A stretch of 64,000 nucleotides of DNA from an uncultured delta proteobacterium (GTDB lineage: Bacteria > Desulfobacterota > Desulfovibrionia > Desulfovibrionales > Desulfovibrionaceae): positions 52,209 through 116,208 of the forward strand of contig CAIMRY010000026.1 of NCBI GenBank assembly GCA_903843965.1, written 5' to 3'. The notes beneath the pieces were generated by a model that worked only from the letters and a program-made list of their open reading frames with translations, did no database searches and had not been told where the DNA came from. Shown here one piece after another: positions 32,451 to 40,831 of this stretch. The position numbers and the translations under genes were made by a program. The stretch's first letter is position 1. The number at the start of each line of letters is the position of its first letter.

Positions 32451-33854
32451 ATGGCCGCACCGTGCACCGTAGAAGCACTCGTGGAAAAGGCCCTCCGGGG
32501 CGATGTCGGCTCTTGGCGGGGTCTGGTCGACAGCATGTACCCCTGGGCCCTGCGCCTGGCCCGCCGCCGCCTGCCCCAGGGCTTCTTGCCCGAAGACGCC
32601 GTCCAGGAGTCCTTTCTCATCGCCTTTTCCAAGCTGGTCAACCTGCGCCAAGCGGCAGCCTTCCCCGCCTGGCTCGCGTCGATCATCGCTTCGCAGTGCG
32701 TGCGCCTGGCTGGCGGCGATCACGCGGAACTCTCCCTTGACCAACTGGAGCTGTGCGGGTTTTTGCCGACAGCGGAGGGGGCCGACCCGGAGGACGCCCT
32801 GTGCGCCATGCAGCTCCTGGCGGCCTGCGACGCGGCCATAGAGGACCTGCCCGGCCACCTGCGCGATGTCTGCCGCCTGCACTACCGGCGCGGGCTGTCC
32901 GTGGCCGAGGCTGCCCAGGCCTGCGGCCTGCCCGAGGGCACGGCCAAGAAGCGGCTCTTCACGGCCCGGCCCCTGCTCCAGGCGCGCCTGGCCCGCTTCC
33001 ACTGCGAGACCATCTTCCGCGTGGGCTACATGCCCATCAGCGACCACCTTCTGGCCATGTGCGCCGACCGCTTGAGCCAGGGCCGGGGCCTGCCGCTCTG
33101 CTCAAAGCGCTACCTCTCCTGGGCCGCCCTGGCGGGCGACCTCCGGCGCGGGCGGCTGGACGCGGCCTTCATCATGGCCCCCCTGGCCTTGAGCCTGCGC
33201 CAGTCCGGAACCCCGCTGGCGTACGTCATGGACGGCCACCACGACGGCAGCTCCTTGTTCCTGTCCAGGAACGCGCAGCGGCGCTTGCGCATGGGCCTGC
33301 CGGGCGAATGCTCGACCCATCAGGTGCTGCTCAGCCGTCTTGTGCAGGAGCGGCCCGAACTCTCAGAGCTGCCGACCATGGTGGTGAATCCGTCGCGCAC
33401 CCTCTCCTGCCTGCGGCAGAACGAGATCGGCTCCTTCCTCTGCGGCGAGCCCTGGAGCACCAAGTGCGTGCGCGCAGGGCTGGGCGATACCGTGCTGCGC
33501 TCGCGCGACATTCTGCCCGGCCACCTCTGCTGCATCCTGGCCGTGCGCGAGGAATTCGCCGGGAGCCAGGGCCAGGTGCTCACCGACTATCTGCGCATGC
33601 TGCTGGCCGCCAGGGACAGAGTGCGCCGGGACCCGGCCTTTGCCGCCGCAACCCAGGCCGCGTACAGCGGCATCGAGGCCAGCGTGGCCCGGCAGGTGCT
33701 GGACGAGAGGACCATCAGCTTCGACGACCTGTGCCCGGAGCAGGCACGCCTGGACGCCTTCGCCCAGTTGGCCAAGCAGGCTGGCGTTTTGCCTGCGTCC
33801 TGTTCTGTCAGCGGATTTGCCCGGCCTGATCTGTTTGCCCTGGCCTCGGCCTGA
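32451..33854 (+). CDS. ECF-type sigma factor fused to a solute-binding-protein domain
   Basis: A 467-aa protein of two parts. Residues ~5-175 are an ECF sigma-70: region 2 (DAVQESFLIAFSKL, then AFPAWLASIIAS) and region 4 (LPGHLRDVCRLHYRRGLS, AEAAQACGLPEGTAKKRL). Residues ~180-440 resemble the NrtA/CmpA/SsuA group of periplasmic binding proteins: FRVGYMPISDHLL, a SWAALAGDLRRGRLDAAFIM segment, PLAYVMDG, and GEPWSTK. There is no signal peptide or membrane helix, so the binding fold must sit in the cytoplasm and could sense a small anion or organic ligand directly. ATG 32451 has AGGAGG 10 bp upstream. The molybdopterin operon lies 127 bp downstream on the same strand and is a likely target. Confidence 0.85.
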   Translation: MAAPCTVEALVEKALRGDVGSWRGLVDSMYPWALRLARRRLPQGFLPEDAVQESFLIAFSKLVNLRQAAAFPAWLASIIASQCVRLAGGDHAELSLDQLELCGFLPTAEGADPEDALCAMQLLAACDAAIEDLPGHLRDVCRLHYRRGLSVAEAAQACGLPEGTAKKRLFTARPLLQARLARFHCETIFRVGYMPISDHLLAMCADRLSQGRGLPLCSKRYLSWAALAGDLRRGRLDAAFIMAPLALSLRQSGTPLAYVMDGHHDGSSLFLSRNAQRRLRMGLPGECSTHQVLLSRLVQERPELSELPTMVVNPSRTLSCLRQNEIGSFLCGEPWSTKCVRAGLGDTVLRSRDILPGHLCCILAVREEFAGSQGQVLTDYLRMLLAARDRVRRDPAFAAATQAAYSGIEASVARQVLDERTISFDDLCPEQARLDAFAQLAKQAGVLPASCSVSGFARPDLFALASA

Positions 33855-33887
33855 GTCACGAATTTTCCACTTTTCAGTCCATTTCCG

Positions 33888-33914
33888 GGAACTAATTTTT
33901 GCGCCGGATGCTCT
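33888..33914 (+). promoter_or_regulatory. Possible ECF-type promoter before the molybdopterin operon
   Basis: GGAACT at 33888-33893 matches the -35 element recognised by many ECF sigma factors. About 16 bp further lies GCTCTT, a poor but possible -10. The site is about 70 bp upstream of the ATG at 33982. Only one copy is seen, so the assignment is tentative. Confidence 0.35.
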
Positions 33915-33949
33915 TCATTCATAGAGACACCTGCGGGCGGCTGCCCGGT

Positions 33950-33962
33950 GGTGTGTCACACC
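33950..33962 (+). promoter_or_regulatory. Palindrome GGTGTG-T-CACACC
   Basis: Perfect 6-bp arms around one base, 20 bp before the molybdopterin enzyme start and 8 bp before its GGAGG ribosome site. Position within the leader suits a repressor site. Half-sites recall TGTG/CACA of the CRP/FNR superfamily, but the spacing is not theirs. Confidence 0.4.
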
Positions 33963-33981
33963 TTGAACGGAGGGCAGCAGT

Positions 33982-36117
33982 ATGCACGAGAATAAATGGA
34001 TTCCCACGGTCTGCTATCAATGCAAGGCGGAGTGCGCCATCCTGGCCCGCGTGGAAGATGGGGTGGTGAGGGAGGTCAAGGGCAACCCGCGCGCGCGCGG
34101 CAAGATGTGCGTCAAGGGCATGGCCGGCATCACCACGCTCTACTCCCAGGAGCGCCTGAAGAAGCCGCTTCTGCGCGTGGGCGAACGCGGCGAGGGCAAG
34201 TTCAAGGAGATCGGCTGGGACGAGGCCATGGGCATCATGGAGAAGAAGCTGCGTGAGTTGATGAAGCGCGGCGAGGGCCACAAGTTCACCTACTCCATGT
34301 TCCCGCACTCCACCACGGACCCCAAGTGGCGCTTCGTCAACGCCGTGGGCGGGTTCATCAGCACCGGCCTGCCGCACTGCGACTCGGCCAAGATCATGGC
34401 CCACCTGCACACCTTCGGCTGTTTCCCCAACCATCACATCGCGCCCATGTACTACACCGTGCCCAGGGGCGGCATCATGATCCTCTCCGGCCGGCATCCT
34501 TTCGGCTGCCTGGACGACGCCTGCGTGCCCAAGCACATCCTGGACGCCAAGGAGCGCGGGGCCAAGCTCATCGTCATCGACCCCATCTTCCGCACCGAAG
34601 CCTCCAAGGCTGATTGGTGGATTCCCATCAAGCCCGGCGGCGACGCCGCCCTGTTCCTGGGCATGGCCAGCCACATGCTGAAGAAGGGCATCCACAACAA
34701 GGCCTTCTGCGACAAGTGGGTGCGCGAGGGCGACATGGAGGGCCTTGCGGCCTTCCTCAAGGACAAGACGCCAGAGGCCATGAGCACAATCTGCGAGGTC
34801 CCGGCCAAGGACATCATCAAGCTGGCCGAGATGTGCGCCAAGGCCCCCAGCGTCAGCATCGACGCCTTCAAGTCCATCATGTACGGCAACGCCATGGACT
34901 GGGGCCACGCCTGGTCCATCTTCCTGGTCATCACCGGCAACCTGGACAACCCCGGCGGTCAGCCCCTGCCGGAGATAGCGCCCATGGCCCCGGTGAAGCC
35001 CGCGCCCCCGGCCCCGAACCTGAAGGAGCTGGGCTACCACCGCACCGGGCCCAACCGCGACAAGTTCAACCACTACAACTTCATCCTGGAGCCCACCTGG
35101 TACGCGGCCCAGGCCGTGAAGGAAGGCAACCTCAAGGTCTTCTTCGCCTCGGAATGCAACCCGGCCCTGTCTGAGATGGGCTCCGGCGAGTGGCGCAAGG
35201 CCATGACCATGAAGGACAAGAAGGGCGACTACCTGCTGGAGCTGTTTGTGGTCACCGAGATATTGCCCTCGGAAACCATGAAGTGGGCGGACCTGGTGTT
35301 GCCCGACCAGACCAACTTCGAGCGCTGGGAGCTGTTGTACATGCCCTGGTGGTACAACTTCGGGCACACGGCGGCGGTGTGCCAGCCTGTGGTCAAGCCC
35401 ATCGGCGAGTCGCGCCACGCCAACCGCGTGATGATCGAGCTTGGCAAGCGCATGTTCCCGGAGTTCTTCGCCTTCAAGGATGATGTGGAGTACTACGACA
35501 TCGAGCTCTCGGGCGTGGGCATGAGCATGCAGAAGATGCTGGACGGCGGCGCGCTCTGGTCGCCGGGCACGGTGGGCTTCCGCAAGTACGAAGACGCCGG
35601 CAAGTTCAACACCGGCAGCGGCAAGATCGAGCTGGAGTGGAGGATGTACGCGGACATCGGCCAGCAGTGGCCGAGCCCGGAACTGCCCCTGGAGTTCCGC
35701 CGCGACGCGGACACGTACCCCTTCATCCTGGTCAACTTCCGCACCATCTTCCTGAACAACACCGGGGCCTGGTCGCAGAACAACGCCCAGTTGCGCGACT
35801 CCGTCTCCGGCCTGGACGCCAATCCGCTGCTGCTCAACCCCATCGATGCGGCCAGGCTGGGCATCGCCAACGGCGACACCGTGACCGTGGAGTCGAGCAC
35901 CGGCAAGGTGCGCATCCCGGTCCTGTTCACCGAGAAGATCAAGCCCGGCTGCGCGGGGCTCATCCACGGCTTCGGCCAGACCATGGGCAAGGTGGCCTCG
36001 CGGGGCAAGTGGATCAGCGACAACGAGCTCATCGCTGACGCGGGCTCGCATCTGGATGAACAGGATCTGCGCGGCGGCGAGGCCCATGTCTCCACCCGTG
36101 TCCGGATCGTGAAGTAA
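33982..36117 (+). CDS. Cytoplasmic molybdopterin oxidoreductase, catalytic subunit
   Basis: A 711-aa DMSO-reductase-family enzyme with a bis-MGD Mo or W cofactor. The N-terminal 4Fe-4S cluster motif is CYQCKAEC with the fourth Cys in GKMCVKG (~residue 44). GLPHCDSAK supplies a likely Cys metal ligand. The pterin-binding ends show ITGNLDNPGG and, in the C-terminal domain, LLNPIDAARLGIANGD. There is no Tat signal, so it acts in the cytoplasm, unlike PhsA or PsrA, which it otherwise recalls. The Fe-S subunit follows 12 bp later. GGAGG precedes the ATG. Substrate cannot be told from the sequence; sulfur oxyanion, aldehyde or aromatic chemistry are all possible in this family. Confidence 0.88.
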   Translation: MHENKWIPTVCYQCKAECAILARVEDGVVREVKGNPRARGKMCVKGMAGITTLYSQERLKKPLLRVGERGEGKFKEIGWDEAMGIMEKKLRELMKRGEGHKFTYSMFPHSTTDPKWRFVNAVGGFISTGLPHCDSAKIMAHLHTFGCFPNHHIAPMYYTVPRGGIMILSGRHPFGCLDDACVPKHILDAKERGAKLIVIDPIFRTEASKADWWIPIKPGGDAALFLGMASHMLKKGIHNKAFCDKWVREGDMEGLAAFLKDKTPEAMSTICEVPAKDIIKLAEMCAKAPSVSIDAFKSIMYGNAMDWGHAWSIFLVITGNLDNPGGQPLPEIAPMAPVKPAPPAPNLKELGYHRTGPNRDKFNHYNFILEPTWYAAQAVKEGNLKVFFASECNPALSEMGSGEWRKAMTMKDKKGDYLLELFVVTEILPSETMKWADLVLPDQTNFERWELLYMPWWYNFGHTAAVCQPVVKPIGESRHANRVMIELGKRMFPEFFAFKDDVEYYDIELSGVGMSMQKMLDGGALWSPGTVGFRKYEDAGKFNTGSGKIELEWRMYADIGQQWPSPELPLEFRRDADTYPFILVNFRTIFLNNTGAWSQNNAQLRDSVSGLDANPLLLNPIDAARLGIANGDTVTVESSTGKVRIPVLFTEKIKPGCAGLIHGFGQTMGKVASRGKWISDNELIADAGSHLDEQDLRGGEAHVSTRVRIVK

Positions 36118-36129
36118 AGGAGGGCGGAC

Positions 36130-36687
36130 ATGAAACAACTCAGCATAATGGTCGACCTCGACCGCTGCATCGGCTGCAAGACCTGCATCGTGGCCTGCCG
36201 CAACCACTACGGGCTGGTGGACCACGAGAAGTCCATGCCCGGCACCATGAGCCACTACCTGCGGGTGGAGAGCCAGTGCACGGGCAGCTACCCGAACCTC
36301 AAGGAAGACTACTGGGTGGTCATGTGCCAGCACTGCAAGAAGCCGCCCTGCATCAAGGCCTGCGAGGCCGGGGCCATCCACAAGGACGTGCAGACCGGCA
36401 TCGTGCTCATCGACAAGAACACGTGCGTGGGGGCCAAGAAGTGCATCGAGAAGTGCCCCTACGAGGTCATCCAGTTCGACGCGGCGCGCACGTACGCCCA
36501 CAAGTGCAGCCTGTGCTACGACAGGGTCATCCACGGCCAGGAGCCCGTGTGCGTGGAGGTCTGCCTGGCCGACGCCCTCTCCTTTGGCGAGCGGGAGATC
36601 CTGCTCATGCACGCCGATGCCGCAGGCAAGAAGGTCGTGAAGAAGATGAGCACCCAGTCCATCCTCTACGTCAAGAGCCCTGGCTGA
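36130..36687 (+). CDS. Four-cluster ferredoxin subunit of the molybdopterin enzyme
   Basis: A 185-aa DmsB/PhsB-type electron-transfer subunit. Cys motifs for four 4Fe-4S clusters are seen: CIGCKTCIVACR, CQHCKKPPCIKACE, CVGAKKCIEKCP and CSLCYDRV with the last Cys residues VCVEVCL. In the third motif Ala replaces the second Cys (CVGAKKC), so one cluster may be 3Fe-4S or incomplete. GGAGGG sits before the ATG. There is no signal peptide, in line with a cytoplasmic dimer with the upstream subunit. No membrane anchor is encoded in the DMSO-reductase style. Confidence 0.9.
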   Translation: MKQLSIMVDLDRCIGCKTCIVACRNHYGLVDHEKSMPGTMSHYLRVESQCTGSYPNLKEDYWVVMCQHCKKPPCIKACEAGAIHKDVQTGIVLIDKNTCVGAKKCIEKCPYEVIQFDAARTYAHKCSLCYDRVIHGQEPVCVEVCLADALSFGEREILLMHADAAGKKVVKKMSTQSILYVKSPG

Positions 36688-36769
36688 GCATGTGAAACCG
36701 GGCCGGGCGGCGTCCACGCGGCGCCGCCCGGCCAATGCCGGGGGCGCGTCCAGGCCATCGGAGGGCGCC

Positions 36770-37543
36770 ATGATCCAGATGCGGCTGCGCGCGCCATGCA
36801 GGCGGGAGTTCGAAAAGGACGTCTACAGGCCGGGGGTCATCTCGCTCTCGCGCCTGGTCTGGGGCTCCCTGGGCGGCGGGCTGACGCTGGCCGTCATCGC
36901 CCTGGTTTCCCGGGGCTGCGGCGTGGGGGTGCTCTACCCGCCGCTGGCCGCCACCTGCTTCATCAACGCCGCCTGCGTGTACCTGCGCGTGGCCCGGCCC
37001 CGGCAGGTCATCGTGGGGCACCTGGTGTCCAGCGCGGCCGGGCTGCTGGCCGTTCTCGCGGGCGACGCGCTCATCCAGGCGCTGCCGACCGGGGCCATCC
37101 TGCCGCTCAAGCTGGGGCTGGCCGTGGGGCTGGCCGCAGTGTTCATGCAGATCTTCGACGCCGACCATCCGCCTGCTGCGGCCACGGCGGCCATTCCGGC
37201 GATTTTGCCCCTGCCCGTGGCGCCGCTGCTGCTGCCCCTGCACATGGCCTGGGGCGCGGTCATCGCCGTGCTCTGCGCCCTGGCCTGGAACCGGGTCTGG
37301 TTCATCTATCCTCCGCCCGAGGGCGAGGACTGCCCCCTGTGCCTGGGGCTGCACCAGGGCCGCCTGGAGCTGCTGGGGCTGGGGCTGTGTGTGCTGGCCG
37401 CAGTGCTCATGGGCCTGCGGGCTCTGTCCGTGCCGTGCTATCAGGCCGGGCTCTGGCTCATGCTCGCGGGGGGGCTTGTGCTCATGCTCCAGCATTTCGC
37501 GGAGGTCCGGGTGGTCTCCGGGAGCGACCCGGGCAGGAGCTGA
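36770..37543 (+). CDS. HPP-family membrane protein
   Basis: A 257-aa integral membrane protein. ATG 36770 is chosen (GGAGG 5 bp upstream) over an upstream in-frame start. It has the HPP-family core: YPPLAATCFINAACVYLR, then HLVSSAAG and DADHPPAAATAA, with four central helices and two more near the C terminus. Members include nitrite transporters of chloroplasts and cyanobacteria. It follows the molybdoenzyme operon by 82 bp and may be cotranscribed, so anion transport for that pathway is a reasonable guess but not shown. Confidence 0.82.
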   Translation: MIQMRLRAPCRREFEKDVYRPGVISLSRLVWGSLGGGLTLAVIALVSRGCGVGVLYPPLAATCFINAACVYLRVARPRQVIVGHLVSSAAGLLAVLAGDALIQALPTGAILPLKLGLAVGLAAVFMQIFDADHPPAAATAAIPAILPLPVAPLLLPLHMAWGAVIAVLCALAWNRVWFIYPPPEGEDCPLCLGLHQGRLELLGLGLCVLAAVLMGLRALSVPCYQAGLWLMLAGGLVLMLQHFAEVRVVSGSDPGRS

Positions 37544-37921
37544 GACGACCCTGTCCAGTCCGGCTCTTTCGGACCAGTTGACACGTAAACACTCCTCCCC
37601 CTGGCCTTGCCCGCAACGTTGGGGGGCAAGGCCATCCGCTGCATCTCCACGCATTCGAACAACGCAACAGCATTCGGACAACGCGGCAGCATTCGAAGGC
37701 CACCGGGATTTCTTCTCCACCCAGCGACACCCCCTCGCGGCGACGCCTGCCCCACGGTCCAGCGCCGCAGCACGCAGCACCCCCCTTGCTCCCCAGGACC
37801 TCCGCAGGCCGCACAGAAGGCGGACGGAGGTCTTTGGCCACGCCCTCTGCGGCGGCCCCCGGACGCCTGCCCTCCAAAAGTTCGCGGGAACCTCGCGGTT
37901 TTTGCGCTTACAGCTGAAGGC
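37544..37921. other. 378-bp convergent intergenic region with a 19-bp repeat
   Basis: No gene seen. Three head-to-tail copies of a 19-bp unit starting GCATTCG lie at 37651-37699 (copies at 37651 and 37670, partial at 37689). An inverted pair ACCTCCG/CGGAGGT at 37799 and 37825 has too long a loop to be a good terminator. Confidence 0.6.
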
Positions 37922-38683
37922 CTATGGGTTCATGGACAGGGATTCGGCCCGCTGCGCCAGGAAGGCCGCGTACCCGCGCTCCAGGTGCCGGGTGGAGAAG
38001 AGATACACCGCGCCGGCGGGCGTGGTGGTGAAGGTGATGTCCTGGTGCGCGGGGTCTGCGGCCAGGGCTTGCAGGACGTGCCCGATCTCCTCCGGGGTCA
38101 GGCCAAAGGGCGGGGCCTCGAAGAGCTCCACCGGCACGGGCCGGGGATAGTCGCGGGAGTTGGCGCGGATCTCCTCGGCCAGGAGCACGAGCGGCGAGCC
38201 CTTGCGGTCCAGGATGCGCGCGTAGGTGCGGCTAAGCAGATCCGGGGCGTGGTACACGGTCTGGCCGGACAGGCTCTGAAACGAGGCCAGGTCGGGCTGG
38301 GCCGCCAGGATGCCCGCCAGAACCTCTGGCGGAATGCCCGGCAGCATGCTGGCAGTGTCGCTGGCCAGGGGTGCGGCGGCCTCTTCTCCGGCCTGCGCGG
38401 GTCCGGCGTGGTCCGCTGGCTGGCCCATTGCCTGACCTTCCGGCTGGTTTCCTGCTTGGCCGTCTGGCTGGCCTTCGGCCTGGCCCTCCGGCGGGCCGAA
38501 ATGCCCGCCTGCGGCCAGGGCGGCGAGCACCTCCGCCAGCGTCGCCAACCGGCCCTCCCGGCTGGCCGCGCGCACGGCCTCAATGGCGGCCTCGGTCAGG
38601 GCGGCTGTTGTCGCCTCGGTCAAGGCGGCTGTTGTCGCCTCGGTCAAGGCGGCTGTCGGCCCGGCGCTCTCGGCAGCGTTCAT
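37922..38683 (-). CDS. Unknown protein of the aldehyde oxidoreductase operon (YdhW-like position)
   Basis: A 253-aa soluble protein. ATG 38683 overlaps the aldehyde oxidoreductase stop by four bases, so the two are translationally coupled. The first ~110 residues are low complexity: TAALTEA repeats and then a Gly-Gln-Pro-rich run. The folded part (~115-253) includes GSPLVLLAEEIRANSRDYPR and GLTPEEIGHVLQAL. No known domain was recognised. Its place after an aldehyde oxidoreductase and a Tat-type ferredoxin mirrors E. coli ydhYVW, where YdhW is also of unknown function; that analogy is from gene order only. Confidence 0.7.
   Translation of the reverse strand: MNAAESAGPTAALTEATTAALTEATTAALTEAAIEAVRAASREGRLATLAEVLAALAAGGHFGPPEGQAEGQPDGQAGNQPEGQAMGQPADHAGPAQAGEEAAAPLASDTASMLPGIPPEVLAGILAAQPDLASFQSLSGQTVYHAPDLLSRTYARILDRKGSPLVLLAEEIRANSRDYPRPVPVELFEAPPFGLTPEEIGHVLQALAADPAHQDITFTTTPAGAVYLFSTRHLERGYAAFLAQRAESLSMNP
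38589..38660 (-). repeat. 24-bp in-frame tandem repeat
   Basis: Three 24-bp units (38589-38612, 38613-38636, 38637-38660), the first two differing at one base, encode TAALTEAT-type repeats at the N terminus of the unknown operon protein. Confidence 0.92.
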
Positions 38684-40797
38684 GCCGGGTCTCCGGGCAC
38701 GAGCTTCCGGGCCTTCAGGTCCGCGCCCACATCCTTGAGCCCCAGCCGGGCATAGGTTTCCATGGTGGGCGCGCCCGTGGCCCGGTCCCAGCCCATGACC
38801 TCGTAGAACTGGTCCATACCCCTGCTGATGTCCGCCTCGTCCATGCGGATGGCGCCCTTGCTGAAGGGGGCCGCGCCAGAGGGATCGGCAAAGACCCAGT
38901 GCGGCGTCAGGTCGTGCTGCGCGCGCAGGTCCACCTCGCCCATGCCGCGCAGGGTCAGGGCCCGGTGCAGGGTGAAGATGCGCTCGCCCGCGCGGTCCAA
39001 CGCCTCGCGGTCCAGCTTTTGGCCCGTGGCCAGGCTGTAGAACCGCGACTCCAGGCTGTCGTCGCCCCGGTAGCCGCGCTCCTTCAGCGGCGAGGCCACC
39101 CACGGCCCCATCCAGTTGCACAGGCCCAGGCTGTCGTGCAGCTCCTTGCGCACCAGCGACCAGCGCGCCCGCCTGGCCTTGTGCACGTTCATGGGGGTGT
39201 AGTTCCCCACGCCGTCCACGGCGTCCGGCGAGCCCCAGACCTCGGCGGCCAGCTTCTTCTGCACGGCCAGGGGCAGGCCGTTGCGCACGAAGTTGGAGTG
39301 GGAGTGGCACTGGGAGTCGCGGTTGTACTGGGTGTTGATGATCACCCCGCACTGGCCGTCGTCCTCGTTGGCGTGGTGCTTGGGGTGGCCCTGCTTCCAG
39401 TAGAGCGTGTTGTGATCCCGGGCCCAGGTTTCCTCGGGAATGGACCAGTGGGTGAACAGCCCGCCCGTGCCCTGGCTGAGCACCTGGCCCAGCTCGCCCC
39501 GGCGCTCGCCGATGCGCGGCAGGATGTCGAACAAAAACGCCGGGTCGCCCGCCTCGTACTTGTCCCAGGGGATGGAGGCGTACTCGGCCGCGCCGAGTTT
39601 GGTCTTGAGCAGCCCGTCGTAATAGAGCTTCTGGAGGTCGCGCTGGAGCTGGCCGTAGTTGCACCACACGCCCAGGTCGTCGGCCAGGTGCATGCCCACC
39701 ATGCAGGCCTCCAGCGCGGCCTGGCCCTGCATGCCGCCGGGCAGCCTCTTGAAGAAGCTGCGGCCGAACAAAAGCCCGGTGCAGGTGTTTTGGGCCACCT
39801 CCCGGATGCCGTACTTGGCCGCCACAGAGGGCACCTTGACCACGGTGTGGCAGCGGATGGGGCAGGCGGTGCAGCCGTTGCCGCGCACCGTGTGCCTCCA
39901 GGCGCCCTCGCCCAGGAAGAAGGCCGCGCTGTTGGTGCGGTAAGCGATGCGGTTCAGGTCGAAGATATTTCCGGTGATCTCCACCGGGGGCTCGGCCGCA
40001 CCCCAGCGCCGGCCCGGTTCGCCCACCCAGCGGGAGCCGGGGTTGTAGTACTCGGACTGCGGGGTGGGAAAGCTGGGCACCACATGCTGGTTATTTCCGC
40101 CCAGGATGGACAGGTGGAACTTGATGAGCTTTTCCCATTCGCCCTTGTCCCCGGCGATTTTGACCGCGCCGCTGCCCTGCACGCCGATGGCCTTCAGGTT
40201 CTTGGAGCCCATGACCCCGCCCACGCCGCCAGCCGAATGCGACAGGGAGTTGGCGACGATGGCCATGGGCGCAAGCTGTTCCCCGGCCTGGCCGATGGCC
40301 GCCACCACGCAGTCCGCGCCCATCTCCTGGCTGATCTCCAGGCTGGCCCGGCGGATGCCCGTGCCCCACAGGTGCGCCGCGCTGCGCAGCTCCACCCGGG
40401 CATCGCGGATGAACAGCCAGACCGGGCGCTCGGAGCGGCCCTCCACGATGATGGCATCAAAGCCCGCGTACTTGAGCTTGGCCGCGAACTGGCCGCCCAT
40501 GTGCCCGGAGCCCACCAGCTGCCTGGGCCAGCAGGTGGGAAAGATGGTGGTCACGGCGGTGCGGCCGTTGCAGGGCACGCCCGTGCCCGCCAGCACGCCC
40601 GTGGCGAAGACGAGCTTGTTGGCCGGGTCAAAGGAGCCGACGCCGGGGGGCACCTCCTCCCAGAGCACCCGGTAGCCCAGGCCCGTGCCGCCCAGCACGT
40701 CGCCGTACTTCTCAACGGTGTCCTCGGTGCTGATCTTTCCGGTGGACAGGTCCACGCGCAGCACCTTTCCGGAAAATCCACCTGGGGTTGCGGCCAT
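38680..40797 (-). CDS. aor: Aldehyde:ferredoxin oxidoreductase (tungsten type)
   Basis: A 705-aa AOR-family enzyme. Such enzymes use a tungsten or molybdenum bis-pterin cofactor and one 4Fe-4S cluster to oxidise aldehydes or reduce acids. Recognisable parts are the N-terminal FSGKVLRVDLSTGKI, RTAVTTIFPTC and MGGQFAAKLKYAGFDAI, the pterin/cluster region CTACPIRCHT, and the later Cys in SLGLCNWMG. Length is slightly above the ~620 aa of classic AOR. AAGGAG lies 7 bp before the ATG. It is between a Tat-exported ferredoxin-like gene (34 bp upstream) and the small coupled gene, an arrangement like YdhV of E. coli. There is no signal peptide on this subunit. Confidence 0.92.
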   Translation of the reverse strand: MAATPGGFSGKVLRVDLSTGKISTEDTVEKYGDVLGGTGLGYRVLWEEVPPGVGSFDPANKLVFATGVLAGTGVPCNGRTAVTTIFPTCWPRQLVGSGHMGGQFAAKLKYAGFDAIIVEGRSERPVWLFIRDARVELRSAAHLWGTGIRRASLEISQEMGADCVVAAIGQAGEQLAPMAIVANSLSHSAGGVGGVMGSKNLKAIGVQGSGAVKIAGDKGEWEKLIKFHLSILGGNNQHVVPSFPTPQSEYYNPGSRWVGEPGRRWGAAEPPVEITGNIFDLNRIAYRTNSAAFFLGEGAWRHTVRGNGCTACPIRCHTVVKVPSVAAKYGIREVAQNTCTGLLFGRSFFKRLPGGMQGQAALEACMVGMHLADDLGVWCNYGQLQRDLQKLYYDGLLKTKLGAAEYASIPWDKYEAGDPAFLFDILPRIGERRGELGQVLSQGTGGLFTHWSIPEETWARDHNTLYWKQGHPKHHANEDDGQCGVIINTQYNRDSQCHSHSNFVRNGLPLAVQKKLAAEVWGSPDAVDGVGNYTPMNVHKARRARWSLVRKELHDSLGLCNWMGPWVASPLKERGYRGDDSLESRFYSLATGQKLDREALDRAGERIFTLHRALTLRGMGEVDLRAQHDLTPHWVFADPSGAAPFSKGAIRMDEADISRGMDQFYEVMGWDRATGAPTMETYARLGLKDVGADLKARKLVPGDPA

Positions 40798-40831
40798 GTC
40801 GTGCTCCTTGTTCAGGGCTGCCAGCGGGCGG

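Noticed and set aside
37799..37831. Terminator between the HPP gene and the AOR operon
   Set aside because: 7-bp arms ACCTCCG/CGGAGGT but a 19-nt loop and no U tract.
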